Shown here: piece after piece, positions 1 through 8,649 of the stretch | Position numbering within the stretch: the first letter of the stretch is position 1 | How the letters are laid out: every line of letters starts with the position of its first letter | DNA from: Nitrospirota bacterium | GTDB lineage: Bacteria > Nitrospirota > Nitrospiria > Nitrospirales > Nitrospiraceae | Assembly: GCA_040757595.1 (NCBI GenBank) | Contig: JBFLWP010000008.1 | Span: forward strand, 62,001 to 126,000 | Direction: 5' to 3' | Length of the DNA: 64,000 nt | Made by a program: the position numbers and the translations under genes | The notes under the pieces: model-generated | Database searches by the model: none | The model's input: only the letters and a program-made list of their open reading frames with translations | Told to the model about the DNA's origin: nothing

Positions 1-1158
1 ACGCCGAACATGGACGGGCTGGCCAAGACGGGCGAGTTGGGGCTGGCCGTGATCGCCACGGAGGGGGTGACCGCCGGGCGTCCGCTGAGCGCCCTGGCTT
101 TTCTGGGATACGACCTGCGGAAGTACCAGTCCGGGCTGGCTCCGTTCGAAGCGGCCAGTCAGGGGGTCGCACTGGGGGAGCACGACGTGGCCTTCCGATG
201 CAGCCTCGTGACGTTGCGATCAGGCGCGCCCAAGGGGAAAGCCGAGGCCTTCGACGAGATCAAGAAGCTCGGCCCCCAGGTCGTGATGGACGATGCCGCC
301 GCGGGAGGGGTCTCCAACGACCAGGCGCGGGAGGTGATCGACGCGATCAACGAGCAACTGGGGTCCGAAGCGATCCAGTTCTATCCCGGCGAAGGGCACC
401 GGAACTTGATGGTTTGGGTCGGAGGCAAGGCCAGGGCGACCTGTCATGATCCGAGGGAAGTGGCCGGGCAGGCGATCGGCCCGTTCTTGCCGACCGGCGA
501 CGGAGCCGACATCCTCCGCAAGGTGATGGAGTCCTCGCTCGTCATCCTGCAAGGCCATCCGGTCAACCTCGAGCGGCGGGACGCGGGGCTCAAGCCGGCC
601 AACTGCATCTGGCTCTGGGCGCCGGGCCGGGCGCCCAAGATCCCGAAGCTCACGGAGCGGTACCAGCTCACGGGAGCGATCGTGTCGGGCAGAGAATTGG
701 TCCGGGGGATCGGGATCTACGCCGGGCTCGACGCGGTCAGTCCGTCCGGCTCCGCGGAAGCGGGCGAAACGGACTTCCTCGCCCTCGCCGAGGCGGGGCT
801 GCGCGAATTGGAGAAAAAGGATCTCGTGTATGTGCACGGGAAGATGCCGTCCGACGTGGCGCGGGGAGCGGATCCCAAGGCCAAGGTCAAGGTCGTGGAG
901 GAGTTCGATCGGAAGCTCGTCGGGACTCTCCTCGACGGCCTGTCGAAGCTGGGATCCTACCGGCTCGTGCTCGTGTGCGACCGACCGTCTGTCGGCAAGC
1001 CCGACCAGCCGGCCTCCCCGGCCCTGTATGTCTTGAGCGAGGGGCCGGGCGGGGCGGCCAAGGGCCGAGGGGGCTTCAACGAGGCCGACGCGGAGGCGGC
1101 TGGCGCCGGGGCGCGTGACGCCACCAGGCTGATCAACCGGCTCTTGAACAAGGGGTGA
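1..1158 (+). CDS. apgM: 2,3-bisphosphoglycerate-independent phosphoglycerate mutase, archaeal type (5' end outside window)
   Basis: Interconverts 3- and 2-phosphoglycerate in the cytoplasm without a 2,3-bisphosphoglycerate cofactor. The frame is open from the first base and its first visible residues, TPNMDGLAK, match the segment that lies shortly after the N-terminal metal-binding region in this alkaline-phosphatase-superfamily enzyme, so only a short N-terminal part is missing. The C-terminal part has the metal-site stretch YVHGKMPSDVARGADPKAK and a later VLVCDRPSVGKPD, where family members usually carry a DHxTP-type metal motif. The first base of the visible frame is an internal codon, not a start. 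It is followed 30 bases later by the aspartate kinase gene in the same direction, so the two may be co-transcribed. Family assignment is firm; whether the altered DRPS motif affects activity is unknown. Confidence 0.88.
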   Translation, partial: TPNMDGLAKTGELGLAVIATEGVTAGRPLSALAFLGYDLRKYQSGLAPFEAASQGVALGEHDVAFRCSLVTLRSGAPKGKAEAFDEIKKLGPQVVMDDAAAGGVSNDQAREVIDAINEQLGSEAIQFYPGEGHRNLMVWVGGKARATCHDPREVAGQAIGPFLPTGDGADILRKVMESSLVILQGHPVNLERRDAGLKPANCIWLWAPGRAPKIPKLTERYQLTGAIVSGRELVRGIGIYAGLDAVSPSGSAEAGETDFLALAEAGLRELEKKDLVYVHGKMPSDVARGADPKAKVKVVEEFDRKLVGTLLDGLSKLGSYRLVLVCDRPSVGKPDQPASPALYVLSEGPGGAAKGRGGFNEADAEAAGAGARDATRLINRLLNKG

Positions 1159-1188
1159 GAAAAAGAAGCTGACAGCTTCTTGTGAGAC

Positions 1189-2412
1189 ATGGCGCTCATC
1201 GTCCAGAAATACGGCGGCACGTCGGTCGGGAACGTCGAGCGAATTCACCGCGTGGCCGACCAGGTCGCGGAAGCCAAGAAGGCCGGCCACGACTTGGTCG
1301 TGGTGGTCTCCGCTATGAGCGGCGAGACGGACCGGCTCATGCGCCTCGCGCACGAGGTGACGCCGAACCCGGACGAACGGGAGATGGACATGCTGCTCTC
1401 CACGGGCGAGCGGGTCACGATCGCGCTGCTGGCGATGGACCTGCGGGGGCGCGGCCTCGACGCCCGGTCGTTCACGGGGCGCCAGGTCGGCATCCTCACC
1501 GACAGCACCCATACGAAGGCCCGGATCACGCGGGTGACGGCGGAGCGGATCAAGGAGGCGCTGGCCGAAGGCGCCATCCCCATCGTCGCCGGGTTCCAGG
1601 GCATCAACGAGCGGTCGGACGTGACGACGCTGGGGCGCGGCGGGTCCGACCTGACCGCCGTCGCGCTGGCGGCGGCGCTGAAGGCGGATCGCTGCGTCAT
1701 CTACACGGACGTGGACGGGGTCTACACGGCGGACCCGAACGTCGTGCCGACGGCCCGTCGGCTGGACAAGGTCTCCTACGAGGAGATGCTCGAGCTGGCC
1801 AGCCTCGGGGCCAAGGTGTTGCAGAGCCGGTCGGTGGAATTTGCGGCCAAGCACGGGGTGCCGGTGGAAGTCAAATCCAGCTTCAAGGGGGGGCAGGGAA
1901 CGCTCGTGACAAAAGAGGATGCCGACATGGAACGGGTGCTGGTCTCCGGCGTGACCGGGGATCGGAATCAGGCCAAACTCACGATCATCGGGGTGCCGGA
2001 CCGGCCGGGCATCGCGGCGCGCATCTTCGGCCCGGTGGCCGAGGCCAACATCGTCGTGGACATGATCATCCAGAACGTGAGCCAGGCCTCGCTGACCGAC
2101 ATCTCCTTCACGGTCCCGCGGGCGGATCTCCGGAAGGCGGTGGACCTGGTCCAGCGGATCGCCAAGGAGATCGACGCGAAGTCGGTGGCGGTCACGGAAG
2201 CGATCGCGAAGGTGTCGCTGGTGGGGGTCGGGATGCGGTCGCACTCGGGGGTGGCGGCCCGCATGTTCGAAGTGCTCTCCCGCGAGGGCATCAACATCAT
2301 GATGATCAGCACCTCCGAGATCAAGATCTCCTGCGTGATCGACGAGAAGTACCTGGAGCTGGCCATGCGCGCGCTGCACGGCGCGTTCGGGCTGGACCAG
2401 GCTCCTGCGTGA
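1189..2412 (+). CDS. lysC: aspartate kinase
   Basis: Phosphorylates L-aspartate, the first step towards lysine, threonine, methionine and diaminopimelate. The 407-residue protein has the kinase N-terminus with the substrate/ATP motif KYGGTSVG at about residues 7-14, the STGERVT segment near residue 70, and [13 protein letters not shown] near 150. Two ACT domains follow (about residues 265-335 and 345-400; the second contains [15 protein letters not shown]), which is the usual site of feedback inhibition by lysine or threonine. Length is normal for a monofunctional class. ATG start at 1189; the gene lies between apgM and the isoleucine-pathway enzyme CimA, giving a small amino-acid group in one direction. 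Confidence 0.96.
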   Translation: MALIVQKYGGTSVGNVERIHRVADQVAEAKKAGHDLVVVVSAMSGETDRLMRLAHEVTPNPDEREMDMLLSTGERVTIALLAMDLRGRGLDARSFTGRQVGILTDSTHTKARITRVTAERIKEALAEGAIPIVAGFQGINERSDVTTLGRGGSDLTAVALAAALKADRCVIYTDVDGVYTADPNVVPTARRLDKVSYEEMLELASLGAKVLQSRSVEFAAKHGVPVEVKSSFKGGQGTLVTKEDADMERVLVSGVTGDRNQAKLTIIGVPDRPGIAARIFGPVAEANIVVDMIIQNVSQASLTDISFTVPRADLRKAVDLVQRIAKEIDAKSVAVTEAIAKVSLVGVGMRSHSGVAARMFEVLSREGINIMMISTSEIKISCVIDEKYLELAMRALHGAFGLDQAPA

Positions 2413-2434
2413 TGCGGGGCGAGGCGGAGAGGCC

Positions 2435-4003
2435 GTGCAGAAGCTGGAAATCTACGACACGACGCTGCGGGACGGGGCCCAGGCCGAAGACGTCAGTTTT
2501 TCGGTCGACGACAAGGTGCTGATCGCCCAGAAGCTGGACGAGCTGGGCGTCCAGTACATCGAGGGGGGCTGGCCCGGGGCGAACCCCAAAGACATCGAGT
2601 TCTTCCGCGTCGCCAAGACGCTGCCGCTCAAGCACGCCACGGTGGTGGCGTTCGGCGCCACCCGCAAGGCCAGCAACCCGGTGCAGAAGGACCCGAACCT
2701 CCAGGCCCTGCTCGCAGCCGAGACCCGTACGATCACGCTGTTCGGCAAGAGCTGGGGGCTCCACGTCACCGACGCGCTGGGCATCACGCTGTCCAAGAAC
2801 CTGGAGCTCATCGGCGACTCGATCGCCTACCTGCGGGAGAAGGGGCGCCGGATCTTCTACGACGCGGAGCATTTTTTCGACGGCTACAAGGCGGACCCCG
2901 ACTACGCATTGCGCACGATCAGGCAGGCGGTCGAAGCGGGCGCGGAGCGCGTGATCCTGTGCGACACGAACGGGGGCACGATGCCCTGGGAGGTCCGGGC
3001 GATCTGCGAGGCGGTCAAACGGGAGTGCGGGGTCCCGCTGGGCATCCACGCGCACAACGACACCGAGATGGCGGTGGCGAACTCGCTGGTGGCGGTGGAG
3101 ACCGGCGTCGTCCAGGTCCAGGGGACGATCAACGGCATCGGGGAACGGTGCGGGAACGCGAACCTCTGCTCGATCGTGCCGAACCTGGAGCTCAAGATGA
3201 GGCGGACGATCCTGGGCGACCGCCGGCTGGCCCACCTGCGCGAGGTCTCCCACTTCGTCAGCGAGATCGCCAATCTGATTCCGAACAAGCACCAGCCCTA
3301 CGTGGGCGACGCCGCCTTCGCCCACAAGGGCGGGGTCCACATCCACGCCGTGCAGAAGAATCCGGCGACCTACGAGCACGTCATCCCCGAAAAGGTCGGA
3401 AACCGGCAGCGGATGCTCGTGTCGGATTACTCGGGACGCAGCGGGCTGGTGGCGAAAGCGGAGACTTACGGGATCAAGCTGCCGAAGGACAACGTCAAGG
3501 CGCAAGAGCTCCTGACGACGCTGAAGGACCTGGAGAGCCAGGGGTACCAGTTCGAGGGGGCGGAGGGGTCGCTGGAGCTGCTGCTGCGAAAGGCGCTCGG
3601 CAAGCACAAGCCCTCCTTCGAGCTGCTCGGCTTCCGGGTGATCGTGGAAAAGCGCAAGGCCGGGGAGGGGGCGATCTCGGAGGCGACCGTGATGGTCAAG
3701 GTCGGGGACGCGATCGAACATACGGCCGCCGTCGGTGCCGGGCCGGTGAACGCGCTGGACCATGCGCTGCGCAAGGCCCTCGAGAAGTTCTACCCGGAGC
3801 TGTCGGAGGTCAAGCTGCTGGACTACAAGGTCCGCGTGCTGGCCGCCAGCCAGGGGACCGCCGCCAAGGTGCGCGTGCTGCTGGAGTCGGGCGACCACAA
3901 GGAGAAGTGGGGAACGGTCGGGGTCTCGGAAAACATCATGGAGGCCAGCTGGCAGGCGCTGGCGGACAGCATCGAGTACAAGCTCTTGTCGCGGGACCGC
4001 TGA
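2435..4003 (+). CDS. cimA: (R)-citramalate synthase
   Basis: Condenses pyruvate and acetyl-CoA to citramalate, entering isoleucine synthesis without threonine deaminase. The 522-residue protein opens with the HMGL-like TIM-barrel signature [16 protein letters not shown] and has the metal-binding [15 protein letters not shown] motif near residue 204 and [15 protein letters not shown] near 230. A C-terminal LeuA-type allosteric domain occupies about residues 370-520, where isoleucine would bind. The start is a GTG at 2435, just after a GAGGCGGAGAGG ribosome-binding region and 22 bases after lysC stops. The early [10 protein letters not shown] wording fits citramalate synthase better than 2-isopropylmalate or homocitrate synthase, though substrate choice is inferred from family resemblance. 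Confidence 0.93.
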   Translation: MQKLEIYDTTLRDGAQAEDVSFSVDDKVLIAQKLDELGVQYIEGGWPGANPKDIEFFRVAKTLPLKHATVVAFGATRKASNPVQKDPNLQALLAAETRTITLFGKSWGLHVTDALGITLSKNLELIGDSIAYLREKGRRIFYDAEHFFDGYKADPDYALRTIRQAVEAGAERVILCDTNGGTMPWEVRAICEAVKRECGVPLGIHAHNDTEMAVANSLVAVETGVVQVQGTINGIGERCGNANLCSIVPNLELKMRRTILGDRRLAHLREVSHFVSEIANLIPNKHQPYVGDAAFAHKGGVHIHAVQKNPATYEHVIPEKVGNRQRMLVSDYSGRSGLVAKAETYGIKLPKDNVKAQELLTTLKDLESQGYQFEGAEGSLELLLRKALGKHKPSFELLGFRVIVEKRKAGEGAISEATVMVKVGDAIEHTAAVGAGPVNALDHALRKALEKFYPELSEVKLLDYKVRVLAASQGTAAKVRVLLESGDHKEKWGTVGVSENIMEASWQALADSIEYKLLSRDR

Positions 4004-4055
4004 CCGGCGCTCCGCCGCCATCCCCCGTTTCCCGGTCCCTCTGTCAGGAATTCTC

Positions 4056-4084
4056 TTGACTCCTGTCGTAACCTCACGTAATTT
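4056..4084 (+). promoter_or_regulatory. sigma70-type promoter for ihfA
   Basis: TTGACT at 4056-4061 and TAATTT at 4079-4084 are separated by exactly 17 bases, a good housekeeping promoter. Transcription would start near 4091 and leave a leader of about 80 bases before the ihfA start. Confidence 0.6.
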
Positions 4085-4168
4085 ATGGCGAAAGTTTTTG
4101 TCGGCCCGGGAGGGGCTGAAGAGATGTCCCTGAGGGAAGCGGGACCAGCAGAGCCGAGGGGGAGAGGT

Positions 4169-4444
4169 ATGAGAAAAGCAGATATCGCCAACGAGATCTA
4201 TGAAAAGGTCGGAGTCTCCAAGAAGGAAGCGGCCGACATCGTGGAGTTCGTGCTGAATCTGCTGAAGGAAGTCCTCAAGAAGGGAGAGTCCATCAAAATC
4301 GCCGGGTTCGGCAATTTCCTGGTCCGGAGCAAGGGAGCCAGAAAGGGAAGAAATCCCCGGACGGGCGAGGAGATCGGGATCACGCCCAGGCGGGTCGTCA
4401 CCTTCCGTCCCAGCCAAGTCTTCAAAAAGTACGTGAATACGTGA
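4169..4444 (+). CDS. ihfA: integration host factor alpha-type DNA-bending protein
   Basis: A 91-residue HU/IHF family nucleoid protein that bends DNA as a dimer. The typical order is visible: helical N-terminus (MRKADIANEIYEKVG), the core GFGNFLVRSKGARKGRNPRTGEEI and the DNA-arm end ITPRRVVTFRPSQVFKKYV, closest to the IHF alpha subunit. The frame is open further upstream, but the ATG at 4169 is chosen because the ribosome-binding stretch GGGGGAGAGG directly precedes it and the family length then fits. A consensus promoter lies at 4056. A MerR regulator gene follows 42 bases later; ihfA followed by a MerR-type gene is a widespread arrangement in Gram-negatives, which supports the subunit call. 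Confidence 0.9.
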   Translation: MRKADIANEIYEKVGVSKKEAADIVEFVLNLLKEVLKKGESIKIAGFGNFLVRSKGARKGRNPRTGEEIGITPRRVVTFRPSQVFKKYVNT

Positions 4445-4486
4445 CCGGCGAGACCTCATCCATCAAGCGGGGCACGAGGGACGGTG

Positions 4487-4837
4487 ATGGCTGCTGAGCC
4501 CAAGCTGGGCAGCAAGCTGTTCTACAAGATTGGAGAAGTCAGTGCGATCACGAAGCTGCCCGCCTACGTGCTGCGGTACTGGGAATCCGAGTTCAGCTTT
4601 CTGAAGCCGAAGAAAAGCCGCGGGCGCCAGCGGCTCTACATCCGGCGGGATGTCGAAACGGTCCTCGAGATCAAACGGATGCTCTATGAGGAAGGCCATA
4701 CGATTGCCGGGGTCAAGCGGTTCTGGGCCAGGCGGGGACGGGTGGGGAGCGGACGGCTCAATCCCAGGGAGATCGCCCAGCGCATGAGAGGAAACTTGCA
4801 GGCGGTCCTGCGGATCCTCGATTCCCACGATCGATGA
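4487..4837 (+). CDS. MerR-family transcriptional regulator downstream of ihfA
   Basis: A 116-residue winged-helix regulator. The DNA-binding domain reads FYKIGEVSAITKLPAYVLRYWE, SEF then R-G-RQRLYIRRDVETVLEIKRML, ending with the EGHTIAGVKRF segment that precedes the dimerisation helix. It has no long C-terminal sensor domain and no conserved cysteines for metal sensing, so the signal is unknown. A GTG three bases upstream is also possible; the ATG at 4487 has the better spacing from GAGGG. It is in the same direction as ihfA and ends just before tRNA-Pro. The short type found next to ihfA is often annotated as MerR-like without known targets. Confidence 0.88.
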   Translation: MAAEPKLGSKLFYKIGEVSAITKLPAYVLRYWESEFSFLKPKKSRGRQRLYIRRDVETVLEIKRMLYEEGHTIAGVKRFWARRGRVGSGRLNPREIAQRMRGNLQAVLRILDSHDR

Positions 4838-4858
4838 GCTGGCGGCTTGGAGTCATGT

Positions 4859-4935
4859 CGGGGCGTAGCGCAGCCTGGTAGCGCACTCGCTTGGGGTGCG
4901 AGTGGTCGGCCGTTCAAATCGGCTCGCCCCGACCA
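4859..4935 (+). tRNA. tRNA-Pro (anticodon GGG)
   Basis: A complete cloverleaf: acceptor CGGGGCG pairs with CGCCCCG, the D arm is GCGC-AGCCTGGTA-GCGC, the anticodon stem CTCGC/GCGAG closes the loop TTGGGGT giving anticodon GGG, and the T loop is GTTCAAATC. The CCA end is encoded (ACCA at 4932-4935). Confidence 0.96.
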
Positions 4936-4948
4936 AACCCAAGACCGG

Positions 4949-5044
4949 GATGGGTGACGAGTGACAGGTGATCGGTATAAGTTGTTGAAGGAATAAGTTC
5001 CTGGCACCGACAACCCATCACGCATCACCCATTACGCTTCACTG
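4949..5044. repeat. family A heptamer-arm palindrome after tRNA-Pro
   Basis: Left arm at 4949-4976 is a run of degenerate GTGAYRG units (GGTGACGAGTGACAGGTGAT); the right arm at 5005-5044 is the complementary TCAC run (CCATCACGCATCACCCATTA). The two arms can fold into a long imperfect hairpin around a loop of about 30 bases. The same unit recurs at many other loci in this window. Confidence 0.75.
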
Positions 5045-5048
5045 TTTG

Positions 5049-5076
5049 TAAGCTGCCCCGTGCAGCTTTTTTTATT
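5049..5076 (+). terminator. intrinsic terminator
   Basis: AAGCTGC and GCAGCTT form a short perfect stem around CCCGT and are followed by a run of T ending at 5076. It would end the tRNA-Pro transcript before surE. Confidence 0.6.
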
Positions 5077-5098
5077 CCTCGCCCTTGCCGGTGTCCAC

Positions 5099-5914
5099 GT
5101 GAAGATCCTGGTGACAAACGACGACGGTATCCATTCGCCGGGGCTCCAGGCTCTGGCCGCCGCCATGCGCCGGTTGGGGGAAGTCTGGGTCGTCGCGCCG
5201 GATCGTGAGCGGACCGCGGTGGGGCACGCGCTCACGCTGCACAAGCCGCTTCGGATCCACCGCCTCGCGCTCCGGACTTTTTCGGTCAACGGCACGCCGA
5301 GCGATTGCGTCAACCTGGCCGTCAAGCACGTTATGACGGCCCAGCCGGCCCTCGTCGTCTCGGGCATCAACCGTGGGGTCAACCTGGGGGACGACGTGAC
5401 CTATTCGGGCACGGTCTCCGCGGCCATGGAAGGGACGATCCTGGGCATTCCGTCGGTCGCCGTTTCGCAGGAGAACGGGAGGGGCGGGGAGACGTTCCGT
5501 TTCGCCGTGGGGGCTGTCTATGCGGTGCGGGTCGCGCGGATGGTCCTCCGCCACGGCCTGCCGCCCGAGACCCTCCTGAACGTGAACGTGCCGGATCGCG
5601 CTCGGGCTTCCATCCTCGGCGTCAAGGTGACCTCCTTGAGCCGCCGCCGGTTCGACGACCCCATCGTCGAGAAGGTGGACCCCCACGGTCGGAAGTATTA
5701 TTGGATCGCCGGCACCCGCGTCTCCTGGGAGCGACGGAAGGATTCGGACCACGAGGCGCTGCGGCGGGGATTCGTGTCCATCACGCCCATCCACCTGGAC
5801 ATCACCAACTACGCGGTGCTGGACCAGCTCCGTGCCTGGGAGTCGGCACTCGCGGATTCCAGGCGGCGGCCGGCCGTGGCGCGATCGGCCGGGCGCGGGA
5901 AACCGGCGGTCTGA
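5099..5914 (+). CDS. surE: 5'-nucleotidase SurE
   Basis: A divalent-metal-dependent phosphatase acting on nucleoside monophosphates. The 271-residue protein begins KILVTNDDGIHSPG, which contains the metal-binding Asp-Asp pair, and continues with VVAPDRERTAVGHALT, the NGTPSDCV segment near residue 64 and SGINRGVNLGDDVTYSGTVSAAMEG near residue 85. The GTG at 5099 is chosen because it puts the family's N-terminal strand at the start; an upstream ATG would lie inside a terminator hairpin. It is followed 22 bases later by cysS and then rlmB, all in the same direction. Confidence 0.95.
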   Translation: MKILVTNDDGIHSPGLQALAAAMRRLGEVWVVAPDRERTAVGHALTLHKPLRIHRLALRTFSVNGTPSDCVNLAVKHVMTAQPALVVSGINRGVNLGDDVTYSGTVSAAMEGTILGIPSVAVSQENGRGGETFRFAVGAVYAVRVARMVLRHGLPPETLLNVNVPDRARASILGVKVTSLSRRRFDDPIVEKVDPHGRKYYWIAGTRVSWERRKDSDHEALRRGFVSITPIHLDITNYAVLDQLRAWESALADSRRRPAVARSAGRGKPAV

Positions 5915-5936
5915 CGTCGGGCATCGGCGCGGGGCC

Positions 5937-7433
5937 ATGCTGAAGATTCACAATACGCTCACGGACAGGAAGGAGCCGTTCGACCCTCTGGTGCCCGGCA
6001 CCGTCCGCATGTACGTCTGCGGGGTCACGGTCTACGACTACTGTCACATCGGCCACGCCCGCAGCGCGCTGGTCTTCGACGTGATCCGGAACTATTTTCT
6101 GTTCCGCGGCTATGCGGTCACGTTCGTCAAGAACTTCACGGACGTGGACGACAAGATCATCAACCGGGCGGCGCGGGAAGGGGTGGACTGGACGGAGATC
6201 GTCGCGCGCTACCTCCGGGCCTACGCGGAGGACATGGGGCGTCTGGGCGTCAAGCCGGCCGACATCGAACCGCGCGCCACCGAGCACATCGGAGACATCA
6301 TCGCGCTCATCGCCCGGCTGATCGCCAAGGGACACGCGTACCAGCTCGACCGGGACGTGTACTACCAGGTCGAAACCTATCCGGCCTACGGGCGGCTCTC
6401 GAAGCGCAGGGCCGAGGACCTGCTGGCCGGCGCACGGGTCGAGGTCGACGAGCGGAAGCGCAACCCGATGGACTTCGCCCTGTGGAAGGCCTCCAAGCCC
6501 GGGGAGCCGGCCTGGGACAGCCCCTGGGGACCGGGCCGGCCCGGTTGGCACATCGAATGCTCGGCGATGGCGATGCGCCATCTCGGCGAGACGTTCGACG
6601 TGCACGGCGGAGGCATGGACCTCATCTTTCCGCACCATGAGAACGAGATCGCCCAGTCCTGCGGAGCGACCGGCCGGGAGTTCGCCCGATGCTGGATCCA
6701 CAACGGGTTCGTGGAGATCAACCGGGAGAAGATGTCCAAGTCCCTGGGCAACTTCTTCACGATCCGCGAGGTCTTCGAGAAGTGGGGGTATCGCGACCAG
6801 GTCACGGGGGAAGCGCTCCGCTACTTTCTGCTGGCCACCCATTATCGCAGCCCGCTGGATTTCTCAGACTCCGGCCTGCTTGAGGCTAAGCGCGCGCTGG
6901 ACGGTCTGTACGGGCTGTTCCAGCGGCTGGAAGAACCGTCGCCGGACCGAGGGGGCGGCGATCGCGACCTGCAGCGGGAACTGGCGGCAGCGGAGGCGGC
7001 GTTCCGGGAAGCGATGGACGACGACTTCAACACGCCGGCCGCGCTCGCCCAGCTCCAGCACCTGCGTGCCGAGATCAATCGCCTGATGGGCATCGGATTG
7101 TCGCATGACGCACGCCGCCAGGCGCGCGAGACGTTCCGACGGCTGGGGGGAGTCCTGGGCTTGTTTCAACTATCGGTGAAAGATTGGGAGTTTAAAGCCC
7201 GGCCCGTCACCCATTTCCTACAAGCTTCAGCCGAAGGCGTGGCGACCCTCACCGGCGAGCTGACCCTCGAGCCGGGGATCACGGATGAGGAAATCGAGCG
7301 GCGGCTGGCCGAGCGCAACGAAGCCCGGCGCCGCAAGGATTTCGCCAGGGCCGACGCGATCAGGAAGGAACTGGCCGCTCGGGGGGTCACGATCGAGGAT
7401 CGGCCGGATGGGACGAGCCGCTGGAAACAGTGA
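5937..7433 (+). CDS. cysS: cysteinyl-tRNA synthetase
   Basis: Charges tRNA-Cys in the cytoplasm. The 498-residue class I synthetase has the HIGH motif as CHIGHARS near residue 38, the zinc-binding cysteines and histidines (first at VCGVTVYDYCH, later HIECSAMAM and GGGMDLIFPHHENE), and the KMSKS loop in full (KMSKSLGNFF) near residue 265. A DALR-type helical C-terminus ends with the tRNA-binding RRRKDFARADAIRKEL segment. The ATG at 5937 matches the family's MLKIHNTLT start; the frame extends upstream into surE without similarity. The stop overlaps the start of rlmB by 26 bases, so the two are probably translationally coupled. Confidence 0.97.
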   Translation: MLKIHNTLTDRKEPFDPLVPGTVRMYVCGVTVYDYCHIGHARSALVFDVIRNYFLFRGYAVTFVKNFTDVDDKIINRAAREGVDWTEIVARYLRAYAEDMGRLGVKPADIEPRATEHIGDIIALIARLIAKGHAYQLDRDVYYQVETYPAYGRLSKRRAEDLLAGARVEVDERKRNPMDFALWKASKPGEPAWDSPWGPGRPGWHIECSAMAMRHLGETFDVHGGGMDLIFPHHENEIAQSCGATGREFARCWIHNGFVEINREKMSKSLGNFFTIREVFEKWGYRDQVTGEALRYFLLATHYRSPLDFSDSGLLEAKRALDGLYGLFQRLEEPSPDRGGGDRDLQRELAAAEAAFREAMDDDFNTPAALAQLQHLRAEINRLMGIGLSHDARRQARETFRRLGGVLGLFQLSVKDWEFKARPVTHFLQASAEGVATLTGELTLEPGITDEEIERRLAERNEARRRKDFARADAIRKELAARGVTIEDRPDGTSRWKQ

Positions 7434-8166
7434 GACCCGGGAGGTCCTGTATGGCCTCCACGCGGTCCGGGAGGCGCTTCGCGCCGGGACTCGGCCGCTC
7501 CTGCGGCTCCTCGTGGTGCGCCAGGACCGCCAGTTCGCCGAGTTGGTCGCGTTGGCGAAGGCTGCCGGCGTGCCGGTTCACGTGGAGCCCCAGCCGGTGC
7601 TGGATCGGCTGGCGCCGGACCACCGCCACCAAGGAGTCGTCGGACTGGTCGCCTCCAAGTCCTACGCCGACCGGGACGAGATCCTCGCCTTTGCCAAGGA
7701 CAGCGGCGCGCCTCCGTTCCTGGTCGTCTTGGACGGGATCGAAGACCCGCACAACCTCGGCGCGATCCTGCGGACTGCCGAGGCGGCCGGGGTGCACGGG
7801 GTCTTCATTCCGGAACGGCGGGCGGCTGGATTGACCGGCACCGTCGCGAAGGTCTCGTCCGGCGCGCTGGAGCACCTGCGGGTCGGGCGCGCCACGAACA
7901 TCCGCCGGCTCATCGAGGAGCTTCAGGCGGAAGGCGTCTGGGTCTACGCGCTCGATCCGCTTGCGCCGAAACCGTACACGTCCCTGGACTTGCGGGAGCC
8001 GGCGGCGCTCGTGCTCGGGGCAGAGGGAAAGGGGGTCCGTCCCGTCGTGCTGGAGCAATGCGACGATCGCGCGCACATCCCCATGCGCGGGCGCGTCGCT
8101 TCGCTGAACGTCTCGGCGGCGGCGGCGGTCGTCCTCTACGAGGTGGTCAGGCAGCGGGGCGGGTGA
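7408..8166 (+). CDS. rlmB: 23S rRNA (guanosine-2'-O-)-methyltransferase RlmB / TrmH-family SPOUT enzyme
   Basis: A 252-residue RNA 2'-O-ribose methyltransferase, probably acting on 23S rRNA G2251. The N-terminal substrate-binding domain begins VLYGLHAVREALRAG; the SPOUT knot domain holds the family motifs VVLDGIEDPHNLGAILRTAEAAGVHG (motif 1), LVLGAEGKGVRPVVLEQCD (motif 2) and IPMRGRVASLNVSAAAAVVLYE (motif 3, SAM knot). The ATG at 7408 lies inside the end of cysS in another frame. It converges with the LuxR-type gene beyond it. Confidence 0.93.
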   Translation: MGRAAGNSETREVLYGLHAVREALRAGTRPLLRLLVVRQDRQFAELVALAKAAGVPVHVEPQPVLDRLAPDHRHQGVVGLVASKSYADRDEILAFAKDSGAPPFLVVLDGIEDPHNLGAILRTAEAAGVHGVFIPERRAAGLTGTVAKVSSGALEHLRVGRATNIRRLIEELQAEGVWVYALDPLAPKPYTSLDLREPAALVLGAEGKGVRPVVLEQCDDRAHIPMRGRVASLNVSAAAAVVLYEVVRQRGG

Positions 8167-8184
8167 GGGTGTGGAGCAGGCAAC

Positions 8185-8469
8185 TTACCGGACCTTGATC
8201 ATGTTCCCCTGGATCGCCGCCTTCAGCAATTGCGCCGTGTTGGACACCCGGACTTTCTTCATCATGTTCGCCCGGTGCGCTTCGACGGTTTTCACGCTGA
8301 TCTTGAGGCGCTGAGCGATCTCCTTGTTCTTCAAGCCCGTCCAGATCAACTGAAGAATCTCGTGCTCGCGCGTCGTCAGGGTCTCGGGGCGCCTTCGCCT
8401 CACGAGCAGGCCGGCGCGGGGGGCGCTTCGTGGCGATCCTTTCCTGGTGCGTAGCTTCGCGGTGGCCAT
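8185..8469 (-). CDS. small LuxR/GerE-type helix-turn-helix regulator
   Basis: A 94-residue protein that is almost only a LuxR C-terminal DNA-binding domain: LTTREHEILQLIWTGLKNKEIA, then LKISVKTVEAHRANMMKKVRVSNTAQLLKAA. The first 28 residues are basic and probably disordered. There is no receiver domain, so phosphorylation control is not encoded here. It has its own strong promoter (8535-8563) and stands alone between rlmB and the prepilin peptidase. The divergent prepilin peptidase gene starts about 180 bases away, so control of that gene is possible but only inferred. Confidence 0.9.
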   Translation of the reverse strand: MATAKLRTRKGSPRSAPRAGLLVRRRRPETLTTREHEILQLIWTGLKNKEIAQRLKISVKTVEAHRANMMKKVRVSNTAQLLKAAIQGNMIKVR

Positions 8470-8534
8470 TGGCTCACAAGCCTCCTTCCGAACCAGAATG
8501 ATGAAAGTACTACGGAGGATAAAACCTGTAAGGA

Positions 8535-8563
8535 ATTATAACAGGCAGTCGGCGTGATGTAAA
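8535..8563 (-). promoter_or_regulatory. sigma70-type promoter for the LuxR-type gene
   Basis: On the minus strand TTTACA (8558-8563) and a perfect TATAAT (8535-8540) are 17 bases apart. Transcription would begin near 8528, about 58 bases before the start codon. Confidence 0.72.
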
Positions 8564-8649
8564 CGAAAACCGCAAAGGGAGGCCGGCAGTCAAGGCGTGA
8601 CGGGCAGAGGGCCGCTCGAGATGGCGGAGGCTCTCACCTTCTGAAGAAA

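Noticed and set aside
220-4459. Long open minus-strand frames opposite lysC and cimA.
   Set aside because: They are lengthened by high GC and by codon-position bias of the real genes on the + strand; their translations are repetitive His/Arg/Asp-rich and match no fold.
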